From Adineta ricciae (Eukaryota > Rotifera > Eurotatoria > Adinetida > Adinetidae), in NCBI GenBank assembly GCA_905250025.1, contig CAJNOJ010000259.1:27919-91918 (forward strand): 64,000 bases of DNA. The letters run 5' to 3'. The notes beneath the pieces are model-generated. The model did not search any database, was not told the DNA's origin, and saw only the letters and a program-made list of their open reading frames with translations. The position numbers and the translations under genes were made by a program. Positions 58,593 to 64,000 of the stretch are shown here, one piece after another. Position 1 is the stretch's first letter. Every line of letters starts with the position of its first letter.

Positions 58593-58784
58593 CTAATCAA
58601 CAATATAAACATGCGAGATGAAAAATAAAAGGATTATGTTAATCATACCAACAAAAGATATTGCAGGTTCAACGCCAGTCTTCATTTCAATAATATGAAG
58701 GGGTAAGTCAAGTGGACCTTCGAACCGTATCGGCATCAATTTATTTTTTACTTTACGACAGCATTGTTTTGATATCTCAGCCAT
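58593..58784 (-). CDS. Small membrane protein candidate (63 residues)
   Basis: ATG 58784 gives MAEISKQCCRKVKNKLMPIR, then a C-terminal hydrophobic helix SFVGMINIILLFFISHVYIV. It is basic before the helix, as in tail-anchored or organelle proteins. The frame stays open upstream to near the N at 58852. No family recognised, and it could be an exon of a longer gene. Confidence 0.35.
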   Translation of the reverse strand: MAEISKQCCRKVKNKLMPIRFEGPLDLPLHIIEMKTGVEPAISFVGMINIILLFFISHVYIVD

Positions 58785-58852
58785 ATTTATTTGTAAGTAA
58801 ATGTATATCTGAAATATAAACACACAACAAATGACCATTTATTAATGAACAN

Positions 58853-59270
58853 AAATTTTTTTAAAATTTTGTTCATATTGATTAGAATTAGAATAAGGGG
58901 GGGGGCGATTTCAGCTGTTAAGCCATATGATGTGTTATAGCGTTTACTGGAAAATTCTATGTTTTGGGCACCAGCTGATTTCCTGAAAATTGAATCTGTT
59001 GATCGGACAAACTGAATAGTCTGAGCAGCTATAATTCTCATATAGGGCATGATGGGGCATAAACGGCGCCGATATCCATCCTATTATGGAAAGCCCCTAA
59101 TCAATATTAGGCCCATTTCAGCTGTTGAGCACTTTTATTTTGGGTATTGTAGGCTCAAGTTAGAATTTCCAAATTTTCCGGAAAACGCTATAACGCACCA
59201 AATCCTCTTAAGCGCCCCCTCCCTTATTCTAATTCTAATCAATATGAACAAAATTTTAAAAAAATTTATT
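58853..59270. repeat. Inverted-repeat element with poly-G tract
   Basis: The two ends match inversely over about 100 bp (TTGATTAGAATTAGAATAAG, then a G-rich tract, then GTTATAGCGTTTxCxGGAAAA). The left end begins right after N 58852. No coding capacity. Confidence 0.7.
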
Positions 59271-59459
59271 TTAAGTCATACAGTCGAGGGAATAAATAAA
59301 TAAATAGAGAAATAATTTTAATTCTAATAGATCTTTCAGTATTCAATTTAGTCTCTCGCTTTCTCGCTGCACCGAAAAAAATGATGAATGTGCATTCAAC
59401 CGGTTGACTTTTATCAACGAATGAACAATGACACAATAGTAGTCACTGTTTGAATAATA

Positions 59460-61025
59460 TTGGTTTTCGAAAATCGAACTGAATTTTTGTAAATTGAAAA
59501 GTCAAAGCATTTTCTAAGTTTTTATAATTCTACTAATAAATTATAAAAGTTTGAAGACGCTGTAGTTTTTTGAAATTCAGTTTTCTAATAAATAGAAATT
59601 TAGAAAAAAATTGCAGTGAAGGGTGCTCCTCAAATACAGGCCTTCAGAAACCAACGCTAGCTCCTAAATATAAGATTTGAGGACCTAAGGGCAACTCTCA
59701 TATATAGAACTTGAATCTGAGTTTTAAAATCAGTTCATTACAATATATTAGAAAAGAGGAAACTGATAATGGGCCAATTGAATAAAGATTTTACGATTCG
59801 GTCCCCAGTTACACTAGTACCTAGTTCACCAATCAAGACTGGAACAGGTGTATGCCTATTTCTCAGGAAAAAAATAGAATAATTTAATTTTGAAAGCCGA
59901 ACTATTATTTAGATTTTTTTCATACAAAAATCATTTATATCTAGCGGAAGAGATATAGTTTTATTTGTCCTAAAATAAATACAAAACCATTATTTATATA
60001 GCTCAAGGATAAAAATATAAATAAGGTTTTGAAGGTTGTGTTTGGAACTGAAAATCTTATAATCTTCGTTTTGTTGAAATATTCGTCTAGAGTACATGTT
60101 ATATCTATTTTTACGGAAAATCATTTCTACATGTACTATTGTTGGCTGCATCGTTTATACAACCCTTATTCTCTACTTTAATAACGACTGATAATCATAA
60201 AAAATTCTGAATTTTGCTGAGAAAGTATTCTGTCTATTATATGAATTTGTATTGATTTTGTAAAGAAAATATAAGGTAATATCTCTAATATCAATTGATA
60301 GATCGATTCACATACCATTTACCACAATTAGTATTGTAACTGATTCAGATCTATAAGTATCTAACTCACCAAAGAAATGAGAATTTGCTTCTAATAGTTG
60401 ACACACATACCACCTTTTCCTTCATTTTTTCATATATGTAACGCTCTATTTTTCTCGGTACATTGACTTTTTAATGTTTGATACGTGGCCCATTCAACGC
60501 ATTGAAATTAAGCAGCATGGTGAATATTATACAATTTTCATGGGTTGCTCGTTAATGGGGTGAAAAAAAAACACATATTTAGAAATAATTACAGTCAATG
60601 CTCTTAAACGAAAAACAAGCTCAAAAACATAATTATTCATAAAAATCATAGTTAACAACACGAAATATAGCTTTGGTAAGTATAAACAAACGTTTTCGCC
60701 AATAGAATGCGACTGAATTGGTTTTCCCTCTTGACATATTTCAGTTTTAACTACTCTATTTGAATTTCAATAGTGGAAATATAGAAACGTGCGAGGAAAT
60801 TTTTCGTCTAAAGTACTTTCTTTTTAATCCTTTCAAATATTTTCGTACTATTCTGATTCTGCGCTGTAAATTTTTTGGTTTTCTATTTTTTTTAAATCGA
60901 TTGATAAAAGCTATGACATTTTCAAACTTTTATAATTCATTAATCAAATTATAAAAATCTAGAAAATGCTTTAATTTCTAAGTCACAGAAATTGAATTTG
61001 ATTCTCGAAATGTAGAAAATTGTTG
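59460..61025. repeat. Diverged inverted repeats 1.4 kb apart
   Basis: About 59460-59620 and the inverse of 60850-61020 share AAAGCATTTTCTA, TTTTTATAATT, ATAAATTATAAAAGTTTGAA-like and flanking blocks. This may be an old non-autonomous DNA element. The interior shows no gene; a plus frame at 60760-60954 is a shadow. Confidence 0.45.
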
Positions 61026-62279
61026 TAACAATACCCGTTACCAATTCATTATTCATTGATATATATATGAATATATAAATCATCCGATAGTTTTGTGCAT
61101 TTATTATTTCCCCAAGCAGTTGATGAGTTTATTTCTGAATTTATTTCAATTAAAATTTTTTTAATTTATTTTTGTGACGGTCTCGGTTTTATGTGCTGTA
61201 CGCATATCATTTGTCTTTAGTTCGTGCATCGTGCTGCACTTTTGTATTACCTTTTCTTTCCTCTCCTTCGATGGGCAAGTATATAAAGGTGCGCTTTGTA
61301 TTAGAAAGATGTGATTGTTGATAAGCAGAAATAAAATAACAGCGCAGCTCCACAAGTGCAAAGACTTCTTTCATAAAAAATCGTCAGAATTTTCTTCGAT
61401 GTATTAACTGTGTAAATTTAATATCTGTGACCTTATTTAAAGTAAAACTATGCAGTAATTTATTTTCTGAGATATATTTATTGATACGAATTCAATTTTT
61501 ATAGATTGATTAAATAAAAAACAAATCGAGAATGATTTATTTTGTATTATTAAATACATTAATGAAATGCAATGTTCATAGATTTTTTAAATTCAAATTC
61601 AAATTTTATTTATGCATTTATTCGGTACGATAAATAAAAAGAAATGAGTGAATCCATGGGAAACCTACCTCGTTTACAGCGACCATTGAGTATTATGGGT
61701 GGTGGCGACTGATATGAAACACGGTTCTCCGGCTATCTAACGATTGAAAGTCGAAACCGGGTGAGGAGTCTTATACGCCACGAGATAGAGCAAGAAACGC
61801 TCTACAAAACCCACTATACCCCAGCCCACCCAAATTCGACAGAGCTGAGCAATAGAGGAGTCAAGTTCATGAAGGTATGCTCCTTCATAACCTCATTTAA
61901 TTAAACCAATCTATTTGGTTTACATATGGCTTGATAGAGCGGAAGACAGGCTGTCAGAATATATATAAATAGTTGGGGTTTCGAGTTTCTATAGAGATAA
62001 AAAATACTATCAGGGACCGCCCAAATTTTCCTGATTTTCGCTATTTTCGTCAAACTGTATTTGGGATCGTTCACAGTCAGAACATACGCGAACTCAGGAT
62101 ATTTTTATACCGAAATGATCAGCGCATCGAGCTCTACAAACCCTGAGAGCTTGAGCAAATTCAGAGAAAGTCGTGTACAAAGTGGTACGTTTCCCATCAA
62201 TTCACCCAATACTATTATTAAATGGAAATAAAGATGAATAAAAAATTTTAGAAAATGTTTGTACTGTTAAATCAAATGC

Positions 62280-62421
62280 GAATCTCTAGAAAAGTCCATA
62301 TGAATTCACCTCCGATTTTCTAATTAGAAAAATGTAAAATTTCTATTTTTTTTGAATACCGAATATTGAAAAAAGTAAAAATTCGCCAGTGAATTCATAT
62401 GGGCTGTTCTAGAAATTCCTC
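62280..62421. repeat. Short palindromic element (hairpin, about 140 bp)
   Basis: GAATCTCTAGAAAAGTCCAT at the left pairs with the inverse of the right end (ATGGGCTGTTCTAGAAATTC). Both carry CATATGAATTCAC, and the arms are about 45 bp. Confidence 0.6.
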
Positions 62422-62529
62422 TAGCATATTCTATAAATAATTTTCTAGTTCACAGTATACCTTCTTCAATTCTCAGACAAGATGGGAATTTTACAGAATT
62501 TATGAATAGCACTATTTATGGAGATGCTC

Positions 62530-62665
62530 CCTCGACTGAAAGGAGGGTCATATGAAAAAAAAGCTTGTATGATTGTTTGTGTGTGACTGTCAGGGTCAAA
62601 GGTCGAAGGTAAAAAAACATTTTTTTGAAAATGCATAAAACTTTATGAAACAAGTTTTGGGAGGA
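62530..62665 (+). repeat. Dispersed repeat family D, copy 5
   Basis: CTCGACTGAAAGGAGGGTCA, then CAGGGTCAAAGGTCGAAGGT, then ACATTTTTTTGAAAATGC and ATGAAACAAGTTTTGGGAGG, the same order as the other four copies. Confidence 0.65.
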
Positions 62666-64000
62666 GTGTTGAGGGTAGATGTCGGTAGGGAATGCGTAAC
62701 GGGGTCAAAAGAGCGCCGTAGAAGATGGGTTCAAAGGCGCTCGAAACTCTCGTTGAATATATGACGTTGGTCGTTAAAGACGGTTCTCTATGTGACGCAG
62801 ATAAGATCAGATAAAATAACTTGCTCGCCTGTATGATTCTTTATACGTTACCGCTTCACTGATTGCTACAGGAATTATGCGAAAGTGTACAACTGATTTC
62901 CTTGTAGCAGTCCGGCGAAAAAAAAACGGTGCTGATGGATTATAAATCTGGATCCATTTTTATAAATTGTTTTTTCTCTGTTTCCTCTTCACTCGCGTAG
63001 ATAGTTTTTCAAATATTTATATGAAAATGTCGCCTAGGAATTTTTTGTGGCAAGCGCGAAATTTCTGATAAAAAAGCTATCCATGTATGAAGTGCGCGGA
63101 AACATAGAAAATGATGAATCTTAGCTGTAGAAGTCACATTTTAGTTACGTTTTTTGTTACTGCAAATTCTGAAAAGAACTACACTCCTTGTATATTTCGT
63201 GGTCATTTTAAAGTCAAGACCATAAGTAATCTGCCTAAAACTGATGACCTAGTGCAATTATTTCTATTTTAAAATTATGGCGGTGTACCGAAATTTTAAC
63301 AAAGAAATAAGCGATCTTTGACTTTTTCTACAGTATTCTAACGCTCCGATTTGAAGAACGTCAATGGTCAGTACCGAAGATGAAGGAAATGTTTGTTCTT
63401 TCGAACGAATTTTTCCTGTTGGTTAATTTCTACACTTTTCTGTGGCAGTGGCGTTCTTTTCCAGTTCACAATAAATACTAGTCAAGGAGGCCCCAAGACG
63501 CTGTCTGATCAGAAAAGAATGCATACTTAGTTTTTTTCCCTCTACTGGAAGAAGGGTATACACAGAATTTCAGTTAAAGTTCGTTCGTTTGTCCGTTCAC
63601 GTACTTTACACTAATAGAATAACAATCTATACTGTTTACCAAGAAAACTTGACCGAAGGGTAATCGAGATCGAGGATCGCGAATCCGAGGTCAGTTTTTT
63701 TCATCCATCGAGCTTCTCTCTTCTCACAGCAGATATTTTTCTGCTTTTTTTCTAAATCCTTTGTGGAAAGTAATGGGCTGAACGCTATTGCGATATATGA
63801 TAGGAGAGAAAATAATAGTTTAGAAGTTTACAGAAAAAGATTCAGTACATGTTGTATTATAATATTTATAATTCAAGAAATGGAGAAAGTGGTATGTGCG
63901 CAGTACCGCTTCCGCGTCGGTAGCAATGACTGCGGCACGTGAGGTAGGCATGGAACGGCTAGCCGTGAGTGGCTGACCGGAGGGAGGCCGACGAACGACT

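Larger units (their letters stand above)
61026..64000. other. Non-coding end of window with small repeats
   Basis: No gene is supported. A GC-richer piece at about 61680-61850 may be transposon-derived. A hairpin lies at 62280-62421 and a dispersed repeat copy at 62530-62665. The final 100 bases become GC-rich, without a recognisable feature. Confidence 0.45.

Noticed and set aside
1-64000. CRISPR arrays, bacterial operons, rRNA or phage genes
   Set aside because: Intron-bearing eukaryotic genes dominate and no regularly spaced short repeats with unique spacers were seen.

Overview
This AT-rich window looks like nuclear DNA of a bdelloid rotifer (Adineta/Rotaria type). That is an inference from several traits together. 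Introns are tiny (47-61 bp for most genes) with clean GT..AG ends. There are animal genes such as an SK-type potassium channel, EGF exons and a REEP-like exon. There are single-pass membrane proteins carrying FG-GAP, Kelch or NHL propellers, and remnants of an ADP-ribosyltransferase family that I know from bdelloids. Beside these lie plant/microbe-like glycosyltransferases, which fits the known horizontal gene transfer of the group.

Layout. 0-4 kb is non-coding with a GC-rich palindrome and a broken pogo-type transposase fragment. 4-12 kb holds an FG-GAP membrane protein and a very large three-module membrane protein (both minus strand), then a small four-helix membrane protein and a hAT-like MITE. 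13.6-17.5 kb holds a class V aminotransferase-like gene (minus, one homopolymer frameshift) and a complete five-exon SK channel (plus). 17.9-24 kb holds a LINE reverse-transcriptase 3' fragment, a small secreted protein and a Kelch-propeller membrane protein. 24.5-31.9 kb is a patchwork: a degenerate second copy of the 7.7-12.0 kb segment, bounded by single-N joins and sandwiched between two copies of an ADP-ribosyltransferase pseudogene region. 31.9-37.5 kb holds a GT34 glycosyltransferase, a decayed acyltransferase-3-like gene and a CSLA/CSLC-like GT2 synthase. 40.0-45.7 kb is a second, rearranged copy of 34.3-39.8 kb and carries a TTAG-flanked foldback element. 46-50 kb holds an orphan gene, a dead mariner and a TA-flanked MITE. 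51.3-54.7 kb holds a minisatellite, a tandem array of near-identical EGF exons and a 906-bp mariner-type non-autonomous element. 55.6-58.8 kb holds an NHL-propeller protein, a REEP-like exon and a small membrane protein. 59-64 kb is non-coding with several inverted repeats.

The most interesting grouping is at 31.9-37.5 kb. A plant-like beta-glycan backbone synthase (GT2) and a GT34 side-chain transferase lie 3.1 kb apart, with an acyltransferase-3 relic between them. These are the enzyme types that build and decorate hemicelluloses (mannan or xyloglucan) in plants. Other notable systems are the three-module channel-like membrane protein that overlaps the FG-GAP gene, and the EGF exon array, whose introns fall into alternating classes.

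Several duplications end exactly at N positions (26328, 29010, 30431, 39834-39847, 42092, 49467, 58852). Part of the repeated structure may therefore be allelic or homeologous contigs that were mis-joined rather than true tandem duplication.
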